A stretch of DNA of 64,000 nt. Source: Brassica napus (Eukaryota > Streptophyta > Magnoliopsida > Brassicales > Brassicaceae). The notes beneath the pieces were generated by a model that saw only the letters and a program-made list of their open reading frames with translations, ran no database searches and was not told the DNA's origin. Position numbers and translations under genes: made by a program. Below are positions 24,385-36,784 of the stretch, in pieces (within the stretch, counting starts at the first letter, position 1; each line of letters begins with the position of its first letter). The stretch is taken from NCBI RefSeq assembly GCF_020379485.1, contig NC_063437.1:3668806-3732805 (forward strand), read 5' to 3'.

Positions 24385-26140
24385 TTTTTATTTACTACTC
24401 TGTTTTCTCTTAATATAATAAACGTAGGTACAACTTTTGTATTAAATGAATGAAAATGATTTGTGATAGATATAGCTATATAAGGAAAACGCGTTTAAAT
24501 ATTTCCATTGCTGATTTTTTATATAATTGCTACATTAATTATGATTTAATTTTATTTAGTTTTTGTACAATTTCAATAAAAAAAGGAGTCTTTATGTCAC
24601 GTTACCGAGGGCCTCGTTTTAAAAATTTAAAGTTTGTTACTAAATATTTATATTGCCGATTTTTTTGTATAACAAACTATATTAATTATGTTTTACTTAA
24701 ATGCAATGTCATATAGATGTAAATATTAGCAAAACAGAAAGATACCTTAAAAAAAAGGCTTTGTATTTTAATAGTATAAATTAAATTCGATAGTTTGATA
24801 CAATTTGAACCAAATTCGCATGAACTTTCGATCAAAAGCTAGGACTGAGACTCATGGCCGTGCTTGATACCAAACAGATCAAGCATTAGCTTAGGGCCGG
24901 CAAGAAATATTTAGTTTTAGGGTTAGCCGAAGTTCCTATCTAGCTCTGTTGGTAACAACAAAGAATTTTGTAGTTCCTGATAGCTGGTTCAGATACTTAG
25001 GTGCACATTTTAATAAGTTTGTGTTTTATTTGATCATGGGCCAATTTTCTTCTTCTTTTTTTTTTGGGCCGGAAATTGTCGGGCCAGAATTGTCAGGCCC
25101 GACCCTGCTGAAACTTATTATCCACGATCCGATCTGATATCTGCTCTAGGTCCTTTATGAAAATAGAATATCTGGGGCGTATGGATCCAAATTCAAAATT
25201 TTAATTTATTAAACTTTAATTTTTTATTAATAATTATAGTTGATATATTAATATTTATACATAAAATTAATTTTATAATATTATATTTTAATTTTATAAT
25301 CATATATATATAATTTTGTATAAATATTTAATTTTTGTATTATTTTATAATTTTTTTATTTTTTAAAAAAAAGTTTTTTTATTTATTTTTAATATTTTTT
25401 TACGGATCTGGATACTCACGGGTAATAAAATATTTAGACGGATATCTAGAAGACAGTGATCCGGATCTGAATACTAAAATCATGGATTCAGATATCCGGA
25501 TCCATCCCACCCCTAGTTGAAGCCTTTTTTGTTAAGAATTAACTATGAATTTATTAATGATAAAAAATCTGATTTTCGGATCTTAGAATAAATGAATAAA
25601 TTAGTAAAAATGTTTATATGAGATTTTAACATGATGTAAAAAATACCGTCATATGCAAATCATCATGAGACATATAATATTATCGACCGAAAAATCGTCT
25701 ACATTATATTATGATAATTTATAATAGCATAACTAATCAGAAAATATTTGAAAAGTGGATCACATAAAAGAGAGAAAATGAACCAATATAGATGGTGTTG
25801 GTGAGCCCCAATTTCTCTGGGTCATTATTAGCATTTATTTGGTTACCTCTTTAGAGCATCTCTAAGAGTGGTAGAAAAGGTATCTAGCAAATAAAAATTT
25901 GAAAAAAGAAAACTGAGGAAAAAAAGTTCTTGGTTCTCATTTGAGAAGTTTTTAGGATCTCTGCAGATACAAACGTTAAGAATATTGTCATGTAACTCAT
26001 TTAAAATAGAAAAAAAGTTAATTGCATATTTTCAAATGTAGAGAACTTGGACTACCAAAAATCAGATGCGGATCACTCGGACATTCTGATCAAGGCTCTC
26101 AAAACAGAAGCTTCCCTAGCTGGTTTGGCTGACATAAGCT
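24385..26140. other. AT-rich intergenic region with degenerate repeats
   Basis: No gene is supported. About 25160-25520 contains repeated ggatcc, ggatatc and atccggat words and ends near catcccacccctag, typical of a degenerate DNA transposon. Its ends cannot be placed. Confidence 0.35.
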
Positions 26141-26395
26141 CAGTGGCGTACCTAGGGTAAGTGGGGCTCAAGGAAAATTTTAAAACAACAGTATTGTAAC
26201 ATAATATTTTTATTTATAGGAAGCCTAATTCTAAAGAAAAAAACAAATCTAAAATAGGGAATGGTCGAACTTCACGTTCATGAGTCCATACATACCTCAC
26301 GCAACCGCTACACCTCAATGAAACTTTAGGAATTAAGGGTCCCAAAATATTTATATTTCGTAGGGGGCTGAGGCAAAACCCTTTTTCCTGCATAA
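26140..26395. mobile_element. Possible hAT-like remnant
   Basis: Begins with cagtggcgtacctaggg and ends with a tagggggctgaggcaaaacc-like segment, a pattern seen at the ends of plant hAT-type elements. No clean terminal repeat or TSD could be matched, so this is a remnant at best. Confidence 0.3.
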
Positions 26396-26829
26396 CCTAT
26401 CTATCTCCATCCCTTGAATGTATCTCCGGTGAGAAAAATGTAGATGCAGATGTATTAGCAAAACAGATCTTTTTTTGTTGAACTGGCTTTAGTGGCTCCA
26501 CGTAACTTAAGTTGGAAATTTTAACGCAAGTGTGTTTACAAAAAAAAACTAAGAAGAAACTAATATTTTAATTACGTAATTAAATTTTAATATTTAAAAG
26601 AAAATTAAAATAGTCACATATTAACATGTGTTTACCTACCATAGTATCTAGAGAGCTTCTCAAAAGTTTTAATTTTAGAAACTTTTGCTACCTCGTTCCT
26701 AATTTCCATATTTTCCACTCTAAGTATTTACATCGAATCATCCTTTTTCTTAAATTTGTCGTAGATAAATATCGATCATTTAAACTTCAGAGCTACATCA
26801 CGCCTTAATTAGACTCACATTGTTGGTCT

Positions 26830-26980
26830 CTATATAAACGCTTTTGTGTTCGTAAGAAACCCTAAGTAGTTAATGCTTCACCAAACCATGAAATCACCGC
26901 AGCTAGTTCTCATCATCATACTCATGCTCTCTCTGCATCAGTGTGTATTTTTCTTCTCATACACATATACACTTGACACA
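26830..26980 (+). pseudogene. First exon of a small secreted-peptide-like gene, truncated
   Basis: A TATA box (tatataaac, about 26831) precedes an ATG at 26873. The frame reads MLHQTMKSPQ and then a strongly hydrophobic run (LVLIIILMLSLHQ) typical of a signal peptide. A possible donor lies just after CATCAGT, about 26943. Beyond it the reading is interrupted by a hAT element at 26981, and no second exon is recognisable. It could be the remains of a cysteine-rich or signalling peptide gene, or an intact first exon with its partner exon lost. Identity unknown. Confidence 0.35.
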
Positions 26981-27132
26981 CACACGGCGGATCCAGCAAC
27001 TAAATTAGTATGGGGGTACATAGTGTAAAACATATTTAGAACGTGGGCATTTACATAAATTGTAGGTTATTTTTTGAAAAAAAAACAGCATGGGGCGCAT
27101 GCCACACCCAAGCTTTACCTGGGTCCGCCCTG
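26981..27132. mobile_element. hAT-type MITE with 8-bp TSD
   Basis: 152-base element. The left end is CACGGCGGATCCAGC and the right end, on the other strand, is CAGGGCGGACCCAGG. It is flanked by identical GACACACA copies at 26973-26980 and 27133-27140, the hAT TSD length. Confidence 0.8.
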
Positions 27133-27177
27133 GACACACATACATTTATTATAATGCAACGTTATATATGTGAATTG

Positions 27178-27500
27178 TGATGTTCATGTGCCCTCCTTAA
27201 GCTTGTGTAATGAGAAGCTAGCTCTCTAGCAGAAATAGAATAAGTATAGTCTTTCTTGTCCAGACCATGAATATGATCGACGATCCATGTATTTTCTATT
27301 CATTTCTAATATGATTAAGAGGATATATAAACAAATTATGAAAATTAAAGTGTTTAAATATGTGAAGAGATGTCAAATTTATAGATCACAAGGTAATGTT
27401 TAGATACTGAATGTGGTTAGCAATATAAAACTATATATAATGTGAATGTGATAATGATTTAAGTATTTAAAGTCAGAACCGCCGACTCTTCTCAACAGTC
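27178..27500 (-). pseudogene. Decayed duplicate of the neighbouring C2H2 zinc-finger gene
   Basis: About 27178-27300 matches the 5' coding part of the intact zinc-finger gene at 28380-28500. gttcatgtgccctcc and ccagaccatgaatatgatcg are shared, and similarity continues into the upstream region (the agatgt and aagtcagancc stretches near 27370-27480 versus 28565-28640). On the minus strand the SYSWSGQ motif survives, but the zinc-finger cysteines and the QALGGH helix are destroyed by substitutions and stops. The rest of the gene, including the EAR end, is absent. Confidence 0.75.
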
Positions 27501-28078
27501 GACAAATATAGGGATAACGTAATGTGATTATTGTCGTGCGATGATGATTTTACGTTGACATTGTAAACTTTTGTATTAAAACACTAACATACCTAGTCCA
27601 TAATAATCACTATATTAATTATAAATATATAAGAAAATACTTTTTATATATTTGTTCTGATTGGTTTTGATTTTATTTGGGTTTAATCACTAAGTTGATG
27701 ATTTCTATTAATTTAGAAACTATATTGCGAATTCAGGCGAACAAAAATGAACTTAGACAAAGCAGCAAATGTGATAAAAACGCATAAAATCAGATACTAT
27801 TACAAACTAATGATATGAATCACTAAGTTACGAATTCAGGTTTGGATTTAATCAGTAAGTTTATTTCGTATAATATGATAACAAACCCTTTAACAAAAAA
27901 AAAAAGCATTGTGATAACATAATAATGATAAAAACGCATAAAAATCAGAAACTATTACGTATATAATGTTAGTTTTATTGTAATATTAACACATCAATAA
28001 ATAATCAAACGAACAAAACAAATTCTAACTATTCATGATTACATATATACTTGGTGATTATAATAATCACATATATAA
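27501..28078. other. AT-rich spacer between zinc-finger pseudogene and gene
   Basis: No gene seen. Two related stretches (about 27715-27800 and 27830-27960), sharing gataaaaacgcataaaatcag, suggest a local duplication. Confidence 0.4.
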
Positions 28079-28498
28079 TTACGTACTTGGTGATTTCTTA
28101 TAAGGATCTAGTCCTAGACGAAGCTCAAGATCTATCACTTCTGCACTTTGAGACAAAGCTTTTTGAAGCATCCTCATTTTCTTCTCTTCTTCATCTCTCA
28201 AATAGTCTCCACTTGTATTTTTGTCTTGTTTTGTTGATGAACTGACCGTATCAACGAAGAAAGGCAATTCAATCAGATCTTGCTCGAGCCGATTTCTCGA
28301 AGTGGTGCACGTGGAGTCTTCACGATCATCTTCTTTTAAGTTCGCTTGTCGCAGCTTTGCCCTGTCTTTTCTGTGGATGTTCATGTGCCCTCCTAAAGCT
28401 TGTGCGTTGGAGAAACCTCTCTCGCAAAAATCGCATATGTATGGTCTTGCTTGTCCAGACCATGAATATGATCGACGATCCGAGTATTTTCGGCTCAT
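28079..28498 (-). CDS. SUPERMAN-type single C2H2 zinc-finger repressor
   Basis: Single-exon gene of 139 residues, typical for this plant family. One zinc finger at about residues 22-44 reads [20 protein letters not shown] plus the second histidine (C-x2-C-x12-H-x3-H), with the plant-specific QALGGH helix that contacts DNA. The segment before it, [15 protein letters not shown], is typical of SUPERMAN/TAC1/RABBIT EARS relatives. The C-terminus carries an EAR repression motif, DLELRLGL, near residues 123-130, which would recruit TOPLESS-type corepressors. By recollection of synteny it corresponds to At3g53820, whose role I do not know. The start at 28498 gives [11 protein letters not shown] partial, decayed copy lies about 1 kb downstream. 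Confidence 0.92.
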   Translation of the reverse strand: MSRKYSDRRSYSWSGQARPYICDFCERGFSNAQALGGHMNIHRKDRAKLRQANLKEDDREDSTCTTSRNRLEQDLIELPFFVDTVSSSTKQDKNTSGDYLRDEEEKKMRMLQKALSQSAEVIDLELRLGLDPYKKSPST

Positions 28499-30587
28499 TG
28501 TTGTATATGTGATCGAGGAGAATATTAAAAAAAAGAGTGTAAAGGATGTGTTTTAATTTGTGAAAAGATGTGAATTTGATAAATCAGAAGGTGATGCTCG
28601 ATCAACGTTAATATACATTGTTATATAAAAGTCAGAGCCGACTTTGTCTTGCTTAACCGACATTATGTAAAGATTAGCTTAATTATATATATGATGATTA
28701 GTTATTTTATTGGTTTAGAGTTTTACATTTTTAGCTTTAATTTAGCCGACAATAAACACTCTATTATTCATAAATATATAAAAATAATTCGAGTTCAAAT
28801 TTGGTAATATATGTGTGTAAAATGAAATGAATTTTTTAATTAGAAACACTTGCCAATTCAAATTTATTAAAATGACACTCTATATTACTTAGAATAAATG
28901 CAAAATGCAAATGTCAACAAATGTGTGATGTCTAGATAAACAATGTCTTCTGAGAAAACATATATACACACGTATGAGCGGAGAGTCGACGACAATTATG
29001 TTTTACAAAATTGTTTAATCAGTGTCATTAGAGACATACAGTATTCGAAAGTCAAGTACACAAGTATAATTTTAATGAATTTCTCATCGACTTTCATCTT
29101 AGTAAAGTCATTTAACAATAAGCCGACAACATAGCTCTCGCTCATATACGCTAAATGATGACGACAGTTGCTTAGTTAACTTGTTAACTTAAACATTGTT
29201 ACTAACTTTTGAAGTGGTTAAAGAGGAAAAAGTATTAAGTCGTATGTCGCATAGTTTCCTTGAGCAAAAAACTAAAGAACAATTCTGCATTATTGTCTTG
29301 GACTTATCCAACAATTATTTGATATAGACAAACATTACAATCTCTATGAGCTTATTTTAACCCTATGGGTAGAACGTGTCCAGGGCTATAGTTTCTAAGA
29401 AGAATTATAATTTGAATATTTCTTTACCGACTTTTAAATGTTGGAGATTCACATGTCCTTTATCTGTAACGCAAAAAGAAGTGTCGAAGACGTTTCCAGC
29501 ATACTTTCCAAATATATATGTGACCAACACGGCAATACCATACAAAACAATATCATGAAACTTTCAGATATAAAGGAGTTCATTATAAGTTTCTCACGAA
29601 AAAATCATTTACTATATATAATATGATCACTACTATACAAAGAAGTTTTTGGGAATTAAGTGGTGGTAGCTTAGTAGTAATCTTTGGGGTTTGGTGTGTA
29701 TCCACATCAATCATGAGTTTGATTTTCTCTATGAATTAAATTATCATCACTTGACCAGTTTGGGTTTGAGTTTCGGCCCAAGTGATTTACATGGTGTATC
29801 GTAACAGATGATCGGTTCACCCCCTATCATTAGTCGGAAGGTATTCTATTTCCAAACTCGGATCATACAATGTAGTAATCAGTCCATTTTATAGCACTAA
29901 ACCCGTTCATCTCGAAGCCGACCAGATCGGCCAATAAGGTTTATCAAAAGATAAGTTTTTGGAAATATAAACTTAATTATTGGAGATATAAAAAGTTAAT
30001 TATGAAAAATTCACCGGATACATAAGCTATATATATATATATATTCTCTCGCTTACTGCAAATATAAATTCATGACGGTACGCACAGTAATTTTACGAAA
30101 CTTTATACTGAAAAACTTCTTAAGAAAACGTTAATGTGTTTGTGTTGCGTTAACTCATTATTAGTCACATGTATGGGCTTATATTGTTTATTCTAACAAT
30201 TTAATTTCGGGCCTGACCTGGGCAGACATTCCTAGTTAATAAAGAAGTTATTTTTTCCTTCTAATTTTTATTCCGATGATTAATCAAAGTAATCAATAGA
30301 AAAACTCAATTCAAAGAGTTCCACATGGAGAAAAACGATATCCTGGTTCTTTTTCTTGACTTTGATAAACATGTTTTTTGTCTTTGTTCCAAGAAAGGCC
30401 ATCGTTTTGGTAATACTCTTGCAAAAAAACTTATTGTTCTTTTTGGGTCAGGAATCAGTTAATTTAATAACAATCAAACGTTTGAACCAAACAAAAAAAA
30501 AACGCCTATCATTTGTTAGACATTTGCATTTTTCTTCTTCTCTTTCCAGCATATGGATTCGTAGGGCATGTATACTCATCTACGTAC
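28499..30587. other. AT-rich intergenic region
   Basis: The first few hundred bases are the zinc-finger promoter. A tRNA-like stretch (tagcttagtagtaa, then gagtttgattttctc) at about 29660-29735 may be a degenerate SINE. Short frames elsewhere lack family signatures. A CCTAG-like motif at 30230 lacks a real hairpin. Confidence 0.4.
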
Positions 30588-30603
30588 AAAAGATATACAC
30601 ATA

Positions 30604-30789
30604 GTCGGACACAGGACCTTCCTCGCCAGTTCCGCTTGGACGCGGTGGGCTGAGTTCGAGCCCCGGCCACAGCGAATTTAACATGGTTTCCGTTTGGCTT
30701 CCAGGACCTTCCTCGCCAGTTCCAGTTGGATGCGGTGGGATAGTCGGATTAAATGAGAAGTCCGGATACTTGGATTATCAAAAAAAAAA
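30604..30789 (+). mobile_element. tRNA-derived SINE with TSD
   Basis: Starts near tcggacacaggacc and contains a B-box-like GAGTTCGAGCCCC at about 30652-30664. It also has two related copies of aggaccttcctcgccagttcc and ends ggattatc followed by poly(A). Flanks are AAAAGATATACACAT (about 30588-30602) and AAAAGATACACACAT (30790-30804), a TSD with one mismatch. Confidence 0.75.
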
Positions 30790-30804
30790 AAAAGATACAC
30801 ACAT

Positions 30805-31153
30805 GAAGGATTAGGCTTTTACGAAATTACGAGTTTCACCAAAAATAAATTCTAGCGGACTAAACAACATTCTTTTGTGAAGGATGAAGAACAACCCATC
30901 ATATTATAGATAAACTTACCGTTTTGATGACAATATTTTTTTGCTCCGTTAATTATTGTTGTTATGTTTAAGATGTGGGGTACATGTATATATCCTAGGT
31001 TAAAATTGTTGTATATATTGATATTTGTAAGTATTTTGCTACCTGCTAACAAATGACACACAAACAGTACTACGCAAAGATTTTTGATGTTTACCGGCGG
31101 GTCTTCGATCGCTAATTCTCCACTCTCTGGAGGGAGATGATTGATGTTTACAC
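30805..31153. other. Spacer
   Basis: AT-rich; no gene or transposon end recognised. Confidence 0.4.
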
Positions 31154-31156
31154 TTA

Positions 31157-31783
31157 GGGCCTGACTGGTTTAACCGCAGCGGTTGCGGTTGCGGTTGCGG
31201 GAGTTTGCGGATGCGAGTGGTTGCGGTTTCTAGCGGTTTTAAGAGATTTGTACGACTGGTTCTGCGGTTAAAAATTGGTGTGTTTGCGGGATACTTATGA
31301 CTGGTTAACTACCAAGTGCAACAGCGGTTAAATAATAAATTAACAATATTTACATTTTATACAATTATAAAAATATCAAAAATAATAATATTATAATAAA
31401 TATAAAAGTTATATTTAGAAAGTTATAGTTTAATTTTTTTTAAAATATAGAAAATATTTTTATTTTAAAGTTTTATAATATTAATTAAAATTTAATAGAT
31501 ATATTTTAGCATTTTTATAATTCTAATTTAATTTTTTTATTGAATATTTTTATTTTTGTATTTATATTGTTTTGGAAAAAAAGAATTTTTTTTTATCCTC
31601 CCGCAACCGTCCGCAACCGCAAACGCTAGCTGGAACCAGCTTTTGAATTTATGAGGTTCGGAGCGATTTGGAGCGGTTTGGAACGGTTTGGAACGGTTTG
31701 AGCGATTGTTGCAAAACGCCAACAACCGCTACCAACCGCAAAAGCTGCGTTTGCGGGTGGTAGCGAGAAAACCAGTCATGCCC
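31157..31783. mobile_element. Harbinger-like MITE rich in GGTTGC/CCGCAA repeats
   Basis: Ends are GGGCCTGACTGGTTT (left) and, on the other strand, GGGCATGACTGGTTT (right). TTA flanks both sides (31154-31156 and 31784-31786), as expected for PIF/Harbinger. Subterminal regions carry many gcggttgcggtt units and their complements; the centre is AT-rich. 627 bases, no coding capacity. Confidence 0.75.
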
Positions 31784-31838
31784 TTAGTAGCGCTCTTGCT
31801 TCATTTATTTATGTTTTATTTATATAAGATCATTTATA

Positions 31839-32087
31839 CAGAGCCGGTTCTAGGAATCTAGAGGCCAGAAGCAAAAAAAAATTATTTGCCCGATTAGTAT
31901 TAAGTATTAAGACTGAATAAAAATAGTTGTATTATGATGGGGGAAGCGTTCGAACTCATCACCTTGGACAGTTAACCATAGTGCCATGACCAAATTAGCT
32001 AAAGGAACTTACTGTCAAATTGCGGCCAAAAATATAGTTATTATTTGTCGGCGGAAAGCAACTGCTTGGTTGTCTGGGCCGGCTCTG
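31839..32087. mobile_element. hAT-type MITE containing a tRNA-like B box
   Basis: Inverted ends CAGAGCCGGTTC and CAGAGCCGGCCC. 8-base flanks catttata and catgtata differ at one position. At about 31938-31985 the minus strand reads tggcactatggttaa then gagttcgaacgc, tRNA-like A and B boxes. 249 bases. Confidence 0.7.
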
Positions 32088-32174
32088 CATGTATATACAG
32101 TTTTTCCTTGGTATGGGAGATATAAGATTTTCTTACAAGATTTTTTTTTTTTAAAGAAAAGATTATTATTGCAA

Positions 32175-34450
32175 TCTTATATATTAAAAATAGAAGTCAC
32201 AACCTTGATTCATGTGTGATTTTTTTTAAATGGACCTCTATAGAAAATCATGTTACATTTATTTCTTATTAATATTTTGTGACTTCGTACATCACCTCAT
32301 ATATACGCCTATAATATCGGTTAGTATAACCAACATATTTTAGCATCATTAATTAATCACATACGACCTTGGTATATCTATTTTCAAAACTATTTCTATA
32401 TCGAACCTTACTTTTTCTTAATAAGATTCAATCTTCAACCCGTTCGCGTTATAGATTTAATAAACAAAAAAAATTGGATTTAACCGGGTTTGACAAACAA
32501 TACTAATATATGATAGATTGACTACTCAACCTGTTCGGTTTACACAGTTGTTAAACAACATCACACATCGGACATAACCGGACATCAAGTGATCACCATT
32601 TCTCATACATTATTATTTTGACTATTCAGCCGTTTCGCTTAATACAGTAAATAAACTTAACAAAATCAGAGTTAACCGGAATGTAATACTATTCATCTTC
32701 GAAGTGCTTTCATAGATCTTAAATTATAATTTAGAACCAAGTACATAGTATACATATATCAAAAGATGATCAACAACATGGTTTAAACAGAATATACGAT
32801 TAATCTCATTAACATGTTTATCTTTAAAGCACTTAAAAACATATTCAAAACCACAATTCATTTGCAATATAAGATTAATCTCAACAATATTACCTATATT
32901 CCATAATATTCACATAATTTATTATGGATTTTCATAAAGTGCTCATCGACCATAACCAATGCACGCAATATCTACTTTTAAAAAATATTCCATAATCGTA
33001 TAAATTGTCAAATGTAAATTGACAAATCATTTAATATTGCGTGAGGGTTTACTAACTGGATATACTAAGGGTATAATATCAATCAAAGCTATTAGTATAG
33101 ATCACATTACAATCACTATTGGGTTTAGGATAATTGAATGTAAATATTAACGGCCCATTGGATTTATAGATAGATAGTAAATTGTAGCACATTGTCCCAA
33201 TTTATAAATATACTAGATGATTTTCCCTTATTCATGCACGAGTATAAATATTTTTAAAATAAATATATTATAATAATTGATTGCTACTTACTTTTAATTT
33301 TAAATTAATTAATAATTTATATGCATCACTTATATTAATAATATTATATTACTTTAATTATACATATGATTTTATATATGTTATATCTAATCAGTTTTGT
33401 TGTTTTTCAGTCGATTTAGTTATCATTTGGGTAAATTAGATTGCATCTATGAATTCAACTATAATATTTTTTATTATATATATATTAAAATTTTGATTAA
33501 TTTCTTATTTGCATTTAGGTGGTTGTTGTCTTAGATATGTACATATATTTTATGAAGATTATGTATAACTTAAGATATATTGTGCTTAGAATGAAATAAA
33601 AAAAATAAACTAAAGTGTCTGATTCTAAATTACATAAATTAATATAACGAAACGATAATATTCTGAAGTCTCATACATATATATAAATTTTACAAAAGAA
33701 CTAAATTGTAACAGTTGATTAATATTATATTTTCATTTTAATATGTTTTGAGCTGTCCTATGATTTATATTTATAAAATAAATTACTGTTCTTATAAAAT
33801 TATATATTCTTATCGTAGTTAAATCTATGATTTTAGATATAAGTTGAATTAGTCGAATCATTCATGTTGTGAGTATATTGAGTTACATATATTCTTTCGA
33901 ATTCAAAATGAAGTATAATTATTTTTTATTATAATTAAGTTAAATGTGCATGTCTTTTCATAATATTTATCAAATTATATGTTGATTTTTTTTAAAAAAT
34001 ATTAGAAAGTAAAGAGATGATCAATAGGAAGTTACATGCGTAAGTAATTGATACATTTTTAAAAGCTCATGTAGACATATCAACATTTACAATAATTTAA
34101 ATATCAAACTCTTACTATTTTGTAACTATTTGATCAAACGATGTTTATTTTTGATTTTTTTTTAATATCTCTTAAACATAAGCAGTAAAAAATTATGATT
34201 GTATTTAAAAAATAATATTATATAAGTAAAATATAATTTATCGATATTTTTTTGCTGTAATTGAAAGATATTATAGTTAACTAAATTTATGAAAAATAAA
34301 TAAAACATTTCAATATTACTAATTATAAATATGTTTAGACAATTAAGCATATATGAGTTGATGCTACTTAATTATTTTATGTAATCATCTAAGAAAATAT
34401 ATAGATATATAAAAATATTTTTATTACTTTGAATTTTTGTATTGTTTAAA
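32175..34450 (+). mobile_element. Helitron-derived region: one 5' end and one degenerate 3' end
   Basis: A|TCTTATATATTAAAAATAG at 32175 matches the 5' end of the Helitrons at 34451 and (reversed) 14086, and related sequence continues to about 33200. At about 33212 a CTAG with a decayed hairpin (ccctta...gcacgag) looks like the 3' end of a minus-strand Helitron, so at least two elements overlap here. Neither can be fully bounded. Three short imperfect repeats with an aaccg(g)-centred motif occur at 32430-32690. Confidence 0.45.
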
Positions 34451-35240
34451 TCTTATATATTAAAACAGAAGTCATGACCTTGATTCATGTGTATTTTTTT
34501 TTAAATGGACTTAATGGACATATTCATAGAAAATCATATTACATTTAATCTCTAATCTTATTATTTAAATTTTAGGCTTACCAAAAATTTTTATTGGGCT
34601 ATCAATAATTGGATTTAAAGAATAGATGATCCATTGAATTTATAAATAGTATAAATTAAATGGATATATTTTAATGTTGTAATACTATACCTTCATATAT
34701 TAAATATTTAAATATTTGTCGATGTCAACTTTTAAAATTATAAAGAATTTTTTTTAAATAACAAAAATCATATTATCTAACAATGATTAATCTTTACTAC
34801 CTTATACCAATGAAAAAAAAATTTAAACTATATAGTTTATTTTAAAAATTAAACAAAAAATAAATGTTTTATTATTTTCTCGATAATATAAATCTATGAC
34901 GCAAAGATTTTAATTTTTTTAATCTTTTTAAATTTGTGAAATGTTACAATATCTTTGAATATGTCAATAAAACAATATTTACTAATCATTATATATATAT
35001 AGTTACGATTTTAATAATAAAATAATAATCCGAAAATATATATATATAGAATAAGATATAAATACATTTGAAAATTTAAAAGAATCTATTCGATGAAAAA
35101 ATATACCGTAAACTTATTATGTTTTAAAAATTGATAGACATATATATTATAATATATACTAATTTAGAATTGAAAACAAAATATTTGTATAAAAATAAAT
35201 GAAAACAAAAATCCGCGCGATTGCGCGGGTCGAGATCTAG
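34451..35240 (+). mobile_element. Non-autonomous Helitron, complete
   Basis: Starts TCTTATATATTAAAACAG at 34451 after A. It ends with hairpin CCGCGCGATTGCGCGG, spacer and CTAG at 35240 before T. 790 bases, AT-rich, same 5' family as the nested element at 13427-14086. Confidence 0.85.
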
Positions 35241-35768
35241 TAGTTGGTTAAAACTGAAGAACAGTCCCACAGGCAATATCTTAAAAATAATAATAGCTCT
35301 AGTTGTTGACTTACCACAATAATGGAACATTGTAACGGAGAAACGGTAGAACATTTGAATTATATGTTTCTCAAGATTTTTCTTTGTAGAGGTTTTTAAC
35401 TTCTTCTTTTTAACCGTAAACTTATCACATTATCATAGCAAATCAGAAATTCTCTTGCAGAGTTCTTACATAGATATTTACACACACTATGAGTCTATCA
35501 TAGCCAGTTTATTATTAACATATATGTTTGCCTATTAGCTTCCCCATGAACATTATCTGAAGCAAAAAAATTAGACAAAGGCTTCTAGATATCCTGAACA
35601 TATGTTGCTGAGATCGATCAATATAAAAGTATTATGAATATACATTATCACAAACTTACATGTGTTTAATAATATATAATGACTGAGAACCTACACCATC
35701 TCAATAATGTATAGCAACCACACCTTTCCGGGTTAAACGTTCCTAAATCACTTTTGGTGGAGAAGATG

Positions 35769-35830
<62 letters not shown>

Positions 35831-35966
35831 TATGTGTTACAAATCAAAGTACTAAACTTAAGTCAAGTCATTCTATGAGTGTATAAAACCGGATCTATCG
35901 TATATCAAAACTATTTCATATTCCTACAAAAGAAAGGAGCATATATTCTCTTCTTGAGTTTCTATT
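35241..35966. other. Spacer with a long TA microsatellite
   Basis: An AT dinucleotide run of about 60 bases lies at 35769-35828. Nothing else is recognised until the gene below. Confidence 0.6.
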
Positions 35967-36784
35967 CATCGGTCGGACCAGAAAGCGTGAGCGGCTAAGA
36001 CCCTATCAAGAAGCTCTTGAGGCACAGGTTCGCCTCTTCTTTGCCTTGCTGATATCTTTGGGGTATGAACCAATGTTTTCCATTTGTCCTGTTTTAGGTT
36101 ACACATATTATTAAAGACGCTTATTCTATTTAATTATCTTATTAGAGGAAAGATGATGTTGTAAACAACTTTCTTTTCTTCAAGGGATATATATTCTGGG
36201 CTCCTTCGCTACTACAACCTCCATCTTTTGTGGAACAAATCTTTCTTTTTCCGTCCCGTCTTCATAAATCGAAATAAACACTTAAGATTATATAAAAATA
36301 TTGCGGTACAAATTAATATAGCTAGCGAGTGAGTTTTTTCTTACCGATAGTTTTCTTCTTGTGTAATTGGAGAGCTAGAAATGGAAGGACCAAGAGCTAA
36401 CCAGTCCTTACACAATAATATTTGAGGAGGTTTCTCCTGACAAGGTTGTGGATTAACCTCAACTTCCATTGTCTCCAAAAGGTAATTTACTACGAAATCT
36501 TCCTCTTTTTCCTTTGTTTCATAGGCCCTGTGGTCGCCTGCCACGTGGGATAAAACTTCGAACATGGATCTATGTTTTTTCATCACTTTTTGCTTACGTC
36601 CCTGGAATTAAAAAGGCGCAATCTAGTGAACCAATTTTATGTAACTTGTGGAAAAGAAAAAGAAATGTTTTACAAAAAAAATAAGAAGAAGAAATGTTGT
36701 TGGAATTCATATACGCACTCTGGGTAATCTATAAGCCCTAGGAACCACATGAGTTTGGTACGCATCGAAACGAAAGTCCAACAT
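35967..36784 (-). CDS. Unrecognised multi-exon gene
   Basis: Exon 1 (36784-36719) encodes MLDFRFDAYQTHVVPRAYRL plus two residues. It splices in phase to exon 2 (36601-36345), which begins GRKQKVMKKHRSMFEVLSHV and includes an acidic region and LLCKDWLALGPSISS. Exon 3 begins near 36259 and would continue R-RDGKRKICSTKDGGC, rich in basic residues. A last open piece near 36060-35967 reads RGEPVPQELLDRVLAAHAFW before a stop. Splice sites are plausible for exons 1-2 and uncertain after that. The bipartite basic patches suggest a nuclear protein. I do not recognise the family. It might also be a captured or decayed gene. Confidence 0.45.

Noticed and set aside
30205..30240. Helitron 3' end (CCTAG before T)
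   Set aside because: gggcctgacctgggc upstream is not an inverted repeat, so no hairpin.
35769..35828. AT-run as an origin or regulatory element
   Set aside because: Simple TA microsatellite, common in plant intergenic DNA.
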